The notes: a model not told the origin generated them from the sequence alone. DNA of 64,000 bases from DASYXZ01 sp035308965 (GCA_035308965.1 DATGFN010000066.1:5400-69399); one strand, 5' to 3'; shown: positions 34,282-44,508, counted from the first letter of the stretch. Numbers and translations are program-made.

Positions 34282-35070
34282 ATGAAAGGTGTGATTCTAG
34301 CGGGCGGCGCCGGATCTCGGCTCTTCCCCCTGACCAAAATAACCAACAAGCATTTGCTGCCCATCTTCAACCTCCCCATGATCTATTACCCACTTCAGAC
34401 ACTGGTCAACGCGGGCATTCAGGACATCATGATCGTCACCGGCGGCAGGAATGCCGGCGACTTCCTCCGCTTGCTCAATAACGGAAAGGAATTCGGTCTG
34501 AAGCATATTCAATATGCTTATCAGGAAGGGGAAGGAGGCATTGCGGACGCTCTTCGCCTCACTGAACATTTTGTGGGCGAAGATAAAATCTGCGTCATCC
34601 TGGGTGACAACATCATTGAGAATAACGTCCTGGAGGCGGTTCAAGCCTTCAAATCGCAAACGCGCGGCGCTCACATTATCTTAAAAGAGGTCGCCAATCC
34701 CGAAAGATTTGGCGTGCCTGTTTTCAAGAATGAGAGGATTGACTCCATCATAGAAAAGCCCGCCAACCCTCCTTCGCATTTTGCCGTTATTGGAATTTAT
34801 CTCTATGACAGTTCCGTGTTCGCCCGCATCCGGCAACTTAAGCCCTCGGGCCGGGGTGAGCTTGAGATTACTGACGTCAATAATTCCTATTTGAGAGACG
34901 GCGAACTCACCCACAGCATTCTCGACGGGTGGTGGACGGACGCTGGTACATTCGAATCGTTGCACGCTGCCGCCAATCTGGTGGCGGGCACGGGCGCCAA
35001 CAAGATCAATGGCCAACCCGTCGCCACAAGCTTGCACCTGGCGGAGACCGCTGCCAACTCCAATGGATAA
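34282..35070 (+). CDS. rmlA: Glucose-1-phosphate thymidylyltransferase (RmlA family)
   Basis: 262 residues. Nucleotidyltransferase signature GGAGSRLFPLTKITNKHLLP, then PMIYYPLQTLVNAGI and the sugar-binding GGIADAL and IEKPANPPS segments. RmlA makes dTDP-glucose from glucose-1-phosphate and dTTP, the first step of the rhamnose pathway. At 262 residues it is shorter than the ~290 of RmlA from Enterobacteria but like the shorter acidobacterial/archaeal types. ATG 34282 has GGGAG upstream. Confidence 0.9.
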   Translation: MKGVILAGGAGSRLFPLTKITNKHLLPIFNLPMIYYPLQTLVNAGIQDIMIVTGGRNAGDFLRLLNNGKEFGLKHIQYAYQEGEGGIADALRLTEHFVGEDKICVILGDNIIENNVLEAVQAFKSQTRGAHIILKEVANPERFGVPVFKNERIDSIIEKPANPPSHFAVIGIYLYDSSVFARIRQLKPSGRGELEITDVNNSYLRDGELTHSILDGWWTDAGTFESLHAAANLVAGTGANKINGQPVATSLHLAETAANSNG

Positions 35071-35206
35071 CTAGCCCGCGAAAGTTTTCTGGACACGCGC
35101 TGGGGATCAATGACCAGTGGGGTTCACCCACCTATTTAAGTGGCCCCAATCCAAAAAGTAGAAAACTTGAAAGCCTGACCGCAAAAGCCTGACCTGTTAA
35201 GTGTGA

Positions 35207-36097
35207 ATGATGAGAAAAACGATTTACATGCTGGTGCAACTAATCTATAGCCCGATATGTATTCTTGCGCTTCTGCAATCCAAACGGATTCATCCAAGTT
35301 ACAAGATGACCTTATGGAAAAAGCTTCGGCTGGGTTATAGGTTTTACCGGAACAGGCTCAAAGTGAGAACGGGAACCAGCCCGAAAGTACATTTGGCCAT
35401 GGCGCTCAAGCTGCTTGAAATGCCTCCGGATTTGCCGGGCGTGGTCGTAGAATGCGGCACCTTCAAAGGCGGAACCGCGGCAAATCTGTCCCTGGTGTGC
35501 AAACTGGTGGGGCGCCAGTTGTTTATTTTCGACTCGTTCGAGGGTTTGCCGGAAGGCTCGGCGTCGGACCGGCAGGCGAAAGGCTACAGCAAGGGTGAAT
35601 ATCTCGGGACTTTAGAGGAGGTCACCCAAAATATCCGGAAGGCAGGCGCCATCGAGTGCTGTACTTTTGTGCGTGGCTGGTTTGATAAGACAATGCCGTC
35701 CTTTGACCGGGAAGTTGTTCTCGCCTACGTGGATGTGGATCTGGAAGCGAGTCTTGACGATTGTATTCGCAACCTTTGGCCCCATCTTTCAGATCGCGGC
35801 TTCATCTTTATAGACGAGTGCCTCGACACTGACTATTGCTCTCTATTCTATTCCGAGCGCTGGTGGAAGGAGAATTTTGATTCTACGCCCCCCGGCTTGA
35901 TCGGTGCTGGCACTGGTCTTGCCACGGGTGATTTTTATATTGGGCCTTTTGAGGAGCTGAAGGATCACCCTACCCAACACGCCAGTTCCGGCGCCTACAC
36001 TTCCAAACAAATGTCGGGCCATTGGACCTACTATCCTGGCAGCTCCGCGCCATCGGGAGAGATATCTTCCGGACAAGGCGATCGCGCCCAAAAGTGA
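35207..36097 (+). CDS. TylF/macrocin O-methyltransferase-like protein
   Basis: 296 residues. The SAM-binding part is VVVECGTFKGGTAANL (about 82-97) and FIFDSFEGLPEG (about 106-117), the pattern of TylF-family O-methyltransferases, which methylate sugars on glycans and macrolides; metal-ligand aspartates are in YVDVDLEAS and FIDECLDTDYC. The N-terminal 40 residues hold a hydrophobic stretch. In this locus it probably O-methylates a repeat-unit sugar. Confidence 0.87.
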   Translation: MMRKTIYMLVQLIYSPICILALLQSKRIHPSYKMTLWKKLRLGYRFYRNRLKVRTGTSPKVHLAMALKLLEMPPDLPGVVVECGTFKGGTAANLSLVCKLVGRQLFIFDSFEGLPEGSASDRQAKGYSKGEYLGTLEEVTQNIRKAGAIECCTFVRGWFDKTMPSFDREVVLAYVDVDLEASLDDCIRNLWPHLSDRGFIFIDECLDTDYCSLFYSERWWKENFDSTPPGLIGAGTGLATGDFYIGPFEELKDHPTQHASSGAYTSKQMSGHWTYYPGSSAPSGEISSGQGDRAQK

Positions 36098-36217
36098 CGG
36101 ACGAAATAATTAAAGACCGTGGCCGGATGAATTCATCGCCGCCTTCCACGCGATTCATGCCATGGGTTTCCCAAGCAAATATTCCCATAAAATAATGCGT
36201 TCTGATCAGCCCTGAAA

Positions 36218-37765
36218 ATGAGCAACCCTCTGGAAATTCGAAGCGGCCTGCTGGCTCGCAACACCGCGCTAAATTTGGGAGGGCACGTCATCCCGATTCT
36301 CGTCGGGCTGGTAACCATTCCTTACGTGGTGCGGGGGCTGGGCAGCGCAGGGTTTGGCATTCTGTCCATCGCCTGGGTGCTGCTCGGTTATCTCGGTTTA
36401 TTTGATTTGGGATTGGGGCGCGCCACCACCAAGTTCGTGGCCGAATGTCTGGGCCGTGGTGAATTGGAACGCCTCCCCGGTTTGGTCTGGACCTCCCTGG
36501 GGTATCAAATGATCTTCGCTGTTCTCGGTAGTGTGGTGGTTGCGGCATTTGTTCCTTTCTTAGTGAGCAGGCTGAAAGTTCCTTCCGCCCTGGTCGCCGA
36601 AACCAGGCTTTGTTTCTATATTCTCGCCGCATCCTTGCCGATTGTTCTCGCCACCACCGCCCTGCGCAGCGTGCTCGAATCCGCCCAGCGGTTTGACCTG
36701 GTGAATTACGTTAAAGTTCCCGCCAACATTTCTGTGTTTTTATTGCCGGCCATCGCCATCGCAGCAGGGCTCCACCTACCGGGAATCATCTTTCTCCTGG
36801 TCATCGGCAGACTGCTGGCGACGCTCGCTTATTTGGCCGTCTGCCTGAAGACATTTCCAATCCTGACGAAAAAGTTCACCTTCGATCCCAAATTGCTGCG
36901 TCCTCTCATAATTTATGGAGGTTGGGTTACGGTTTCCAGTGTAGTGAGTGCCGTCTTGGCCTATGGCGACCGCTTAGTGATCGGATCCCTTGTCTCCATG
37001 GAAGCGGTGGGCTACTACACGGCGCCGTCGGAAGTCACCGGGCGGTTTTTGATCTTCCCAGCGAGCCTGGTCTTGACGCTTTTCCCCGCATTCAGCAGCC
37101 TGGATGCTTGGGGCAATAAGGAAAGGCTGGAAAAACTCTACGCCCGCTCCGTCAAGTTTCTCCTTCTCGGCCTCGGGCCTGTGTTGGCTCTGGTGGCCGT
37201 TTTTGCCCACGAGATTTTACGCCTGTGGCTGGGCAGCGATTTCGCATTGAAAAGCACTTTGGTCCTACAGATTCTTGCTGGCGGAATTTTGCTGAACGCC
37301 CTGGCCCTCGTCCCATTCACTTTGATTCAAGGACTTGGGCGGCCGGATGTTCCTGCAAAATTTCACCTGCTGGAGTTGCCGTTGTATGTTCTTACCTTGT
37401 GGATTCTGGTGAGTCGAATGGGCATTGACGGTGCGGCTCTGGCCTGGACTTTGCGCGTGGGGTTCGACGCTTTACTGCTCTTTGGCGCCGTGTGGCGACT
37501 CCACTTCGCCCCGCTGCGCGTCCTGGCGGAAAAAGGACTCGTAATGTGTTTGCTCGCTGTGCTCGGTTTTGCAGGAGTCTTAGCTCTCACTTTGCGGGCG
37601 GCTCCAGCCTTGCTGCCTCAGGTGGCTTTAAGCGCACTTTGGGTGTCGCTTTTCGCGGTAGGTATTTGGAGTTTCGGGCTTGACGGAGGGGAGAAAGGGC
37701 TCCTAACGTCCACGCTCGGAAGAGTTGCAGCCCCATTCATCAGGAGGACGGATGACGGCTGCTGA
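36218..37765 (+). CDS. Wzx-type polysaccharide flippase (MATE/MVF superfamily)
   Basis: 515 residues, about 12-14 membrane spans. The N-terminus AGLLARNTALNLGGHVIPILVG-like start (NTALNLGGHVIP) and the loop YGDRLVIGSLVSMEAVGYYTAPSEV (split around residue 248-272) are typical of PST/Wzx exporters that flip undecaprenyl-PP-linked repeat units across the inner membrane. Its presence with polymerase genes places this locus in the Wzx/Wzy pathway rather than the ABC pathway; no ABC transporter genes are seen. Confidence 0.92.
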   Translation: MSNPLEIRSGLLARNTALNLGGHVIPILVGLVTIPYVVRGLGSAGFGILSIAWVLLGYLGLFDLGLGRATTKFVAECLGRGELERLPGLVWTSLGYQMIFAVLGSVVVAAFVPFLVSRLKVPSALVAETRLCFYILAASLPIVLATTALRSVLESAQRFDLVNYVKVPANISVFLLPAIAIAAGLHLPGIIFLLVIGRLLATLAYLAVCLKTFPILTKKFTFDPKLLRPLIIYGGWVTVSSVVSAVLAYGDRLVIGSLVSMEAVGYYTAPSEVTGRFLIFPASLVLTLFPAFSSLDAWGNKERLEKLYARSVKFLLLGLGPVLALVAVFAHEILRLWLGSDFALKSTLVLQILAGGILLNALALVPFTLIQGLGRPDVPAKFHLLELPLYVLTLWILVSRMGIDGAALAWTLRVGFDALLLFGAVWRLHFAPLRVLAEKGLVMCLLAVLGFAGVLALTLRAAPALLPQVALSALWVSLFAVGIWSFGLDGGEKGLLTSTLGRVAAPFIRRTDDGC

Positions 37766-38786
37766 CAATGTCAGAGTCGAAGATGTCCCCGCGTGCCTGC
37801 TTTGCGGGAAAAAGGGCGTAAGTTATTATGAGGCGCTTCGTGACCGCCTTTTTAGTGCTCCTGGCGTGTGGAACTTTCTCAAGTGTCCTGGCTGTGGGTT
37901 GATTTGGCTCAATCCCCGCCCAGTTCCCGAGGACAACGGCAAGGTGTACTCAACTTATTATACTCATTCCGATAACGGAGGGAGTAGCAAATTGGCTACA
38001 CTGAGGGAGAAAATCGAACTCTCTGTTCTAGCGTCACTGCCCGGATACCAGGCTCTGGCGCCAAGCAGAGCTTGGAGGCAGATCGGCAGGATCCTGAGAT
38101 TGATTCCTCCCATTATGGAACAAGCATGGTTTGGGCCGTTGTGCTTGGATGGACTCGAGAAGGGGAAGCTGTTAGATATCGGCTGCGGGAACGGCAATTT
38201 CCTCGCAATCATGCGAGACGCTGGCTGGGAAGTGATGGGAGTTGACCCTGATCCTGCCTCAGCGAAAATAGCCAAGGAACGATTCGGTCTTCAAACTATC
38301 GTAGGCACAATCTGGGATGCTCGGCTGCCCGAGAAGTCATTTGATGCTGTAACCCTGAACCATGTTATCGAGCACGTCTATGATCCCATCGCACTGTTTC
38401 GGGAGTGTCGGCGCGTGCTCAAGCCCGACGGCAGGCTCGTGGTGGTGACTCCCAACGTGGAAAGTATGGCTCATCAAGTCTTCAGAGCATATTGGCGCGA
38501 ACTAGATCCTCCGAGGCACTTACACCTTTTTTCATTCCAGACACTCCAGGATTGTGCGGCTGAGAGCGGGCTGCATATTAAGATTCTCAGGACCTCATCT
38601 CACAGTGCCCGTGGCGTGTGGGTTGCAAGCCAGGCGATTAAGAATAAGGGGCGCTTTTCCCTTCCAGATGCGACCGTGAGACTAAGGATTAATGCGTTGG
38701 CTTTTCAGGTACGCGAAGAGGTCGCGCTCAGGACATCGGGGAGTGCAGGCGAGGAGCTGATTCTTGTCGGCTCGCGAACCACTTGA
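37752..38786 (+). CDS. SAM methyltransferase with N-terminal zinc-binding motif
   Basis: 344 residues. N-terminal C15xxC18 and C45xxC48 (ACLLCGKKG and KCPGCGLIW) form a zinc site, followed by class I methyltransferase motif I LLDIGCGNGNFL (about 140) and VTLNHVIEHVYDP. This layout is common for methyltransferases in surface-glycan clusters. GGAGGACGG stands before ATG 37752, which lies inside the last 14 bases of the flippase gene, so the two are coupled. Confidence 0.9.
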   Translation: MTAADNVRVEDVPACLLCGKKGVSYYEALRDRLFSAPGVWNFLKCPGCGLIWLNPRPVPEDNGKVYSTYYTHSDNGGSSKLATLREKIELSVLASLPGYQALAPSRAWRQIGRILRLIPPIMEQAWFGPLCLDGLEKGKLLDIGCGNGNFLAIMRDAGWEVMGVDPDPASAKIAKERFGLQTIVGTIWDARLPEKSFDAVTLNHVIEHVYDPIALFRECRRVLKPDGRLVVVTPNVESMAHQVFRAYWRELDPPRHLHLFSFQTLQDCAAESGLHIKILRTSSHSARGVWVASQAIKNKGRFSLPDATVRLRINALAFQVREEVALRTSGSAGEELILVGSRTT

Positions 38787-38934
38787 CGACAAAAAGTAGA
38801 CGCAGCATGCATATCTACTTTCCCAACTTTTTTAGTGAGGGAATTCTGCTTGCCATCCCGCTCCTTGACCTCCGGGACAAGACCTTTCTGGATGGGGCGG
38901 GCGGCAAAGTCATATCAACCTTTAGAGGCGCTTA

Positions 38935-40497
38935 ATGGGAATGAGATTGGATCAGCGAAACCTGATGGCTGCACGTGCCGGAGCAAATCCAACAGTATCG
39001 CCGCCACGCGCAAGTTTCCACGGCATGAATCATTTGCTGGGGAATCATCTTGCCTCCGGCCTCCTACTTGCCTGTTTCGCTTTGGTAATTATTGCGATCC
39101 TACTGGGCTTTATCCCTTCTTTGACACTACTGACTGCGCTGCTCAGCCTCGCCGCTGGAGCTTTTGGTTTTTTGAGGGTTGGCAAAAATACAGACGCTTT
39201 GAATCCCGTCCGCGTGTTCGGGACTATTTGGTGCCTATGCCTGGCGCTCGCTTCTTTAAGACTTACCACAACTATGACCGACTGGCCCGCAACCGTTTGG
39301 GGTTACCTGATCATGGCACTGTTAGCTTTTATAGGAGGATTTTGGTTGACGAGCCGGCGTACTGTACGCGGTCACCACCCTCAAGGAAGGGGCTCGGAGT
39401 CCGAGCTTCCACCTTCAGAAATGCTTGACCCCCGTCGTTCCCTAAGGTGGTCATTTCTGTGTCTGTTGGTTGGTATAAGCGCTTTTTCCTATGAATACTG
39501 GTTGATTGGTGGAATCCCTGTGCTTGCCCAAAATATCGACGATGCCAGGACCATATTCTTCGCTACAGCCGGTCAATGGAGCCATCCTGAGTTTGACACG
39601 CTTTTTTATAAAATCGTTGGCATTTTGACCATACCCTGTAAATACGCCGTATATCTGGCAATCATACTCTTGATTCAGAAGACCAAGAAAACTAAAGCCC
39701 AGATTGTAATGGCAACTGCCATAATCATTTGCGGGGTCCTGGCACTGGCTTCGCAGGGAGGCCGAAGCCTCGTATTTGACGTCCTCATTTTTTCAGCCCT
39801 CCTGTTTCATTACCTGCGTCGACGCCTGAGGGTAAAACATTTATTTGTCGGGGGAATAGTGCTTTTTTTGTTTCTCTCCGCCGCTGGTTATTTTCGCATT
39901 GCAATTGGACGACCGGAAGCCGTCCATTCAGAGGTGGAACGCGTGAGCAGATTGCCGCGCGGACCAGTCTGGGACAATATGATCATGGGATATGAAGCGC
40001 TTACTGGACCGCTTGAGGGGTTTGCCCAATTCTCGCGTGATTTCCCTCTCCTGGGTCATCCATCAGAGGGGTTTCTGTTCTATTCATTTCATCGCTTCGT
40101 GCCGCGCGCTAACATCGAAGAATATCTGTTATACGGTAATTTCGGGATTGTCACCAACACTTTCCTTGGAGAATTTTACGGGGACTTTGGCGTCTTAGGA
40201 ATCATCTTTGGCCCCTTCATCCTAGGCTTGGGCTATGGCTATGTGTATTCTCGGGCGCTAGGCTACAAGAGTCTTTACTGGTTTTTGGTGCTGGCGGTTA
40301 TCGTAGGGATTCTTGTTTATTTCCCTTATCTGAATTTCTTTTCGCAGCAGCTTACGTGGATCATCGACTTGAGCGCCTTGGCAATCCTCATATCGCTCGC
40401 CAAGGCTGGAAAGAGAGAGCGGCTTCCATCCTTCTTCCCGGCGCGTGGCCGATCGAGCCCTGTCGCTACTTTGAGTCGCCCCCATGTTCATAATTGA
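38935..40497 (+). CDS. wzy1: Oligosaccharide repeat-unit polymerase (Wzy-like), copy 1
   Basis: 520 residues, about 12 membrane spans, with LASQGGRSLVFD and a large loop containing LPRGPVWDNMIMGYEALTG, the pattern of the repeat-unit polymerase group (TIGR04370/EpsG-like) rather than PF04932. It is closely paralogous to the protein encoded at 42850: long identical blocks such as VGISAFSYEYWLIGGIPVLAQ and SHPEFDTLFYKIVGIL. The start ATG overlaps an upstream stop as TAATG. The symbol is provisional: it marks role and order, not a known name. Confidence 0.85.
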   Translation: MGMRLDQRNLMAARAGANPTVSPPRASFHGMNHLLGNHLASGLLLACFALVIIAILLGFIPSLTLLTALLSLAAGAFGFLRVGKNTDALNPVRVFGTIWCLCLALASLRLTTTMTDWPATVWGYLIMALLAFIGGFWLTSRRTVRGHHPQGRGSESELPPSEMLDPRRSLRWSFLCLLVGISAFSYEYWLIGGIPVLAQNIDDARTIFFATAGQWSHPEFDTLFYKIVGILTIPCKYAVYLAIILLIQKTKKTKAQIVMATAIIICGVLALASQGGRSLVFDVLIFSALLFHYLRRRLRVKHLFVGGIVLFLFLSAAGYFRIAIGRPEAVHSEVERVSRLPRGPVWDNMIMGYEALTGPLEGFAQFSRDFPLLGHPSEGFLFYSFHRFVPRANIEEYLLYGNFGIVTNTFLGEFYGDFGVLGIIFGPFILGLGYGYVYSRALGYKSLYWFLVLAVIVGILVYFPYLNFFSQQLTWIIDLSALAILISLAKAGKRERLPSFFPARGRSSPVATLSRPHVHN

Positions 40498-40582
40498 ATG
40501 CGATTCTTCTCCACCTTCGCGGACGCGTTGAAACGATGTCCGCGGCACGGCGGAGAAACATTACATTCTGCGAGGGGAAAAG

Positions 40583-42760
40583 ATGAATGAAAGTTTAAGC
40601 CACCTTACAGCCATGCTCTCATTGAGTCTGATTTTTTCTAATTATGCTTTTTCAAAGCAACCACAAACTTCAAGCCCCGTCGGCTCCAGTTCAACAAATG
40701 TCCAGCGAGTGGGGTCTGGCTATTGGCCCACAGCAGGCGCAGGTTTGGAGCTGAAGATTTCCGCGGGCACGGGGTCTTGCGGCAAGCCCCAGGCTTTGGT
40801 GACCTACGTTGGCGGCACGCTCCCCCTGACCGCGAGTCAGATCAATTATATCTACCTTGATCCTTCGGCCGGCTGTGTGCCTGAATTCAACACCAAGGGG
40901 TTCGCCTTCGGCCAGGTGCCCATCGCCATAGCGTACTGCAGCGGATCTGCCATCACTAGCGTCACTGACGCACGGCCATGGTCAACGCCTCAGCCCATCG
41001 GCACGAACTATCGCGGACAAGCAGTGACAGAGTATAAGGACGGGATGCGATGGGCCGACCAATTTCCCGGCGTAACACCCACTATTCAGCAAAGCGCCGC
41101 AGTTAAAGACATCGGCACAGTTCCGGGGATCGTATTTACCACCCCAGCACTCGGAGCTGGAGCGGTGCCCTCGCTGCCCAACAATGTTGGTTTGCTGGAC
41201 TTTCGCCAAACCCAAGATATCCTCACTGGTTCTAATGTCGGAATGGTTCGTACACCGATTATGGGGATTACGCAGAATCTTGGAGAGTTGACCTCGGTGC
41301 CGCTCACAGGAACCGTAACCGTCGCCCCTAACTCGACTGACGTGACTGGTGTGGGGACGCATTTCGTCACGGAGTTATCGGGGTTCGGGGCATCCTTGAA
41401 GGCAAACTCAGACCTGACAAAGTGCTGGGCCGCGATCAAGTCCGTTTCTGATGACACTCACGCTTCGCTTACCGGGGGCTATCCCTGCGCCGGTGGCTCT
41501 GGTCCGGCATCGCACTTTATGACTCAGCTTGGACTGACCATCACAAACCTGGCTACCGCTGGAACTCCCAACACTCCTGCGGGCGGAGAGACAGTCGGTT
41601 TATCCGTATTTTCCTCGCGTATCGGGGGGCGTCGGCCTCTCTTTGGTGCGAATATCAATACGTCCTTCCTGACGGTTCCGGATTTGAATGTAATTACGGA
41701 CAGTACCACTGCGAGCGCCCTCGAAATTGATTTTAGCAATGGAAGTTCGTCTGATATTACCTTTCCCTGGATCCCGCTGAATTCTGCTCTTCACATCGTA
41801 AGCGCGGGGAGCAAGAAGGTTGGCAGCGCAATTTCCATCTACCGCTCTGCGAACAACGTCAACGAGTTTGGAGCGGGCATCTGGATTAATCAAGCGTGGG
41901 ACACTTCAAATTCCAAAGGGGCAGGAGTGCGTTTAGATGGAAGTCAGAACCACGTTCTGCTTGTGCCTCTTGCAGATAATACCAATCCCGAGATTCTAGG
42001 TAAGAACTCCCAAGAAACCTCGACGGCGTGGCAAATTCAGGCAAATGGGGGCGCTTTTTTTGGAGTGAATGGGGGTGTGGGAAACAACGCGGTCGGATTC
42101 GGAACTGGTACGCCGAATAGCAATAGCCGCGTTCACGTGTATGTATCCTCCAGCTCTCTGCAAATCCCACTTCGCATAGAGAATGACAACGTGAGTTCGG
42201 GCGTGGCCGCTATCGGCTTCGGAGTTGCCAGCAGTGCCCGGCGCGAAACTTCTTCGTTCAAAGCTGGAATCGGTCTCGTCAGAACTGGGGCCAACGGCCA
42301 AGGTTCGCTTTACCTCATGAACCACACTGGAAATGATGCAAATAACTTCACTTCGGCAGATTACGTTCTCATATCCCGAGGGGGCGGCGATAACAATATG
42401 GGGCAACTTGAATTATATGCGCAGGGAACTAATCAGAACGTCTACCTATCACCAAGTGGAAGCGGCGTTGTTCAAAGCACGACGAATTTTAAGTCTGCCG
42501 ATTACACCATTACCACGCCCGGAACAACAGTTGCAGCGGGGACTTGCGCGAGCGGAGGCACCGTGGCAATTTCAGGGCTATTAACAACCTCTGCCATATT
42601 TTGGAGCACTCAGGGTGCGCTTCCGGCATCCTGGCAGACGGGAATCAATGTGATGACTGACGTCTCCACAGCAGGCACAGCAAAAATTTGGCTTTGCAAT
42701 GGAACGGCGGCCAATATCATTCTATCGGCGCTGACCATCAATATCAAGCCGATTTTATAG
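40583..42760 (+). CDS. Secreted tail-fibre-like protein encoded between polymerase paralogues
   Basis: 725 residues with a signal peptide (HLTAMLSLSLIFSNYAFS). The N-terminal module (ITASQINYIYLDPSAGC-type stretch, then FGQVPIAIAYCSGSAITSVTDARPW) resembles the head-binding repeat modules of phage tail fibres and acidobacterial adhesins ('TNYIYLD..IPIATV..ITSITD'). The middle has a GTVTVAPNSTDVTGVGTHFV strand, and the C-terminus a small beta domain. It is rich in glycine, serine and threonine. No catalytic motif is visible; it could bind or trim the polysaccharide. GAGGGGAAAAG precedes the ATG. Confidence 0.85.
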   Translation: MNESLSHLTAMLSLSLIFSNYAFSKQPQTSSPVGSSSTNVQRVGSGYWPTAGAGLELKISAGTGSCGKPQALVTYVGGTLPLTASQINYIYLDPSAGCVPEFNTKGFAFGQVPIAIAYCSGSAITSVTDARPWSTPQPIGTNYRGQAVTEYKDGMRWADQFPGVTPTIQQSAAVKDIGTVPGIVFTTPALGAGAVPSLPNNVGLLDFRQTQDILTGSNVGMVRTPIMGITQNLGELTSVPLTGTVTVAPNSTDVTGVGTHFVTELSGFGASLKANSDLTKCWAAIKSVSDDTHASLTGGYPCAGGSGPASHFMTQLGLTITNLATAGTPNTPAGGETVGLSVFSSRIGGRRPLFGANINTSFLTVPDLNVITDSTTASALEIDFSNGSSSDITFPWIPLNSALHIVSAGSKKVGSAISIYRSANNVNEFGAGIWINQAWDTSNSKGAGVRLDGSQNHVLLVPLADNTNPEILGKNSQETSTAWQIQANGGAFFGVNGGVGNNAVGFGTGTPNSNSRVHVYVSSSSLQIPLRIENDNVSSGVAAIGFGVASSARRETSSFKAGIGLVRTGANGQGSLYLMNHTGNDANNFTSADYVLISRGGGDNNMGQLELYAQGTNQNVYLSPSGSGVVQSTTNFKSADYTITTPGTTVAAGTCASGGTVAISGLLTTSAIFWSTQGALPASWQTGINVMTDVSTAGTAKIWLCNGTAANIILSALTINIKPIL

Positions 42761-42849
42761 CTCCGGAGTGTGGATTTTTTTCTTGGTGTGCGAGGCGAGG
42801 CTTTTCTGATTGACGCGACGGCGAATGTCTTGTTGACGACTTGGGGCGC

Positions 42850-44415
42850 ATGATGAGTGCGAGGTCGGAACCACGAGGCCCGATGGCGGTAGGTGGGGGA
42901 GTGAAACCAACCGCTTCGATTCTAACTTCAAGGCCTTACACCGTGAACCCCCTAAAAGGAAATCTAGTTTCCTCCGGCTTTGTCCTCGGCGGCTTCGCCT
43001 TGTTAATCATTGCGATCTTGCTGGGCTTAATTCCTTATTCTACCCTTCTGAGCGCGATTCTCGGCATCGCCGCCGGCCTTTTTGGCCTCTTGAGGGTGGG
43101 GAAAAATACTGACGCTCTACATCCCGTCCGCGTGTTCGGGGCCATTTGGTGCCTTTGCCTGGCGCTCGTTCCTCTGAAACTTACCACCACCATAACTGAC
43201 TGGCCCCTGTCAGTATGGAGCTACGTAATCTTGGCCTTGTTGAGTTTTATCGGCGGTTTTTGGCTGACTAGTCGGCGTGTTTCCAATGGGCAGCACCTTC
43301 AGGGAGAAGCCTCGGAGTCCGAACTTCCTCCTTCAGAGATGCTCGAACCGCGCCGAGCGCTAAGGGTTGCGCTTGTGTGCCTGACCGTAGGTATAAGCGC
43401 TTTTTCCTATGAATACTGGTTGATTGGTGGAATACCCGTGCTGGCTCAAAAAATCGACGCCGCCAGGACCATATTCTTCGCTACGGCCGGCCGCTGGAGC
43501 CATCCTGAGTTTGACACGCTGTTTTATAAAATCGTCGGCATCTTAACCACGCCCTGTAAATACGCCGTATATTTGGCCATCATACTTTTGATTCAGAAGA
43601 ACAGGAAAACCAGAGCCCAGATTGTTATGGCTGCGGCTATCATCGTGTGTGGGGCGCTTGCGCTCGCTTCGCAGGGGGGCCGAAGCCCGGTAATCGACAT
43701 TCTTATCTTTTCGGGCATTCTGTTTCATTACATGCGCCGACGCCTGACGTCAAAGCACCTGTCCATTCTTGGATTAATACTTTCACTATTTATATCATTC
43801 GCAGGTTATTATCGCTATTTGCATGGACGGCAAGATGCCTTTCATATCGAGGTGGAACGCGTTAGCAAATTGCCGCGCGGACCACTCGGGGACAGCATAG
43901 TGGTGGGATATCAATCGCTTACCAGCCCTTTGGAGACTTTTGCTCGATTCACGAACGATTTTCCCACCATGCGTCCTCCATCCGCAGGTTTTCTGTTCTA
44001 CTCTTTCCACCGTTTGCTCCCGCGCACAAACATCGAGGAGTACACATACCATCTCTATTATGGGTCACTCACCAATACTTTCCTTGGAGAATTTTACGGG
44101 GACTTTGGTTTCTTGGGAATCATCCTGGGCCCCTTCATCCTCGGCATGGGCTATGGTTACGTGTATTTTCGTGCCCTTTGCTTCAAAAGTCTTTACTGGC
44201 TTTGCATGGAATCGGTTTTTGTGGGAATTCTTATTTATTTCCCTTACATGAATCTGTTTTCGCAACAGCTTACTTGGATCTTCGACTTAAGTGCATTGGC
44301 AATCCTCATTCCGCTAGCCAAGCCAGGAAAGAAAAGGCAACTTCTGTCCTTGGTGCGGGCGCCGGGGACAGCGCGGCCTGCCGCCACTTTGAGTCGCGCC
44401 CATTTTCACCATTGA
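42850..44415 (+). CDS. wzy2: Oligosaccharide repeat-unit polymerase (Wzy-like), copy 2
   Basis: 521 residues, about 12 membrane spans, collinear with and highly similar to the protein encoded at 38935 over its whole length (estimated by eye at about three quarters identical). Differences gather at the N-terminus and in the large loop (here RHLHGRQDAFHIEVERVSKLPRG-like, copy 1 EAVHSEVERVSRLPRG). Start taken as ATG 42850, with GGGGCG upstream; ATG 42853 and TTG 42841 are alternatives. Symbol provisional. Confidence 0.85.
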   Translation: MMSARSEPRGPMAVGGGVKPTASILTSRPYTVNPLKGNLVSSGFVLGGFALLIIAILLGLIPYSTLLSAILGIAAGLFGLLRVGKNTDALHPVRVFGAIWCLCLALVPLKLTTTITDWPLSVWSYVILALLSFIGGFWLTSRRVSNGQHLQGEASESELPPSEMLEPRRALRVALVCLTVGISAFSYEYWLIGGIPVLAQKIDAARTIFFATAGRWSHPEFDTLFYKIVGILTTPCKYAVYLAIILLIQKNRKTRAQIVMAAAIIVCGALALASQGGRSPVIDILIFSGILFHYMRRRLTSKHLSILGLILSLFISFAGYYRYLHGRQDAFHIEVERVSKLPRGPLGDSIVVGYQSLTSPLETFARFTNDFPTMRPPSAGFLFYSFHRLLPRTNIEEYTYHLYYGSLTNTFLGEFYGDFGFLGIILGPFILGMGYGYVYFRALCFKSLYWLCMESVFVGILIYFPYMNLFSQQLTWIFDLSALAILIPLAKPGKKRQLLSLVRAPGTARPAATLSRAHFHH

Positions 44416-44508
44416 TGGCGCTTACAGTCCACCTTGGCGGGCGGAGTGAAACGAAGTCGGATCGAAAGAATGCTCCAGGCGACTGTCGCAAATAGGAGAG
44501 GGAAAAAG

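Noticed and set aside
38808..38934. Coding-looking stretch between the methyltransferase and first polymerase
   Set aside because: In the frame that looks best (SEGILLAIPLLDLRDKTF) there is no proper start codon, and the ATG-led frame is a different one that overlaps the polymerase out of frame.
42761..42849. Terminator after the exoprotein gene (CTCCGGAG followed by a T-run)
   Set aside because: CTCCGGAG is a self-complementary octamer with no loop, so it cannot form a proper terminator hairpin.
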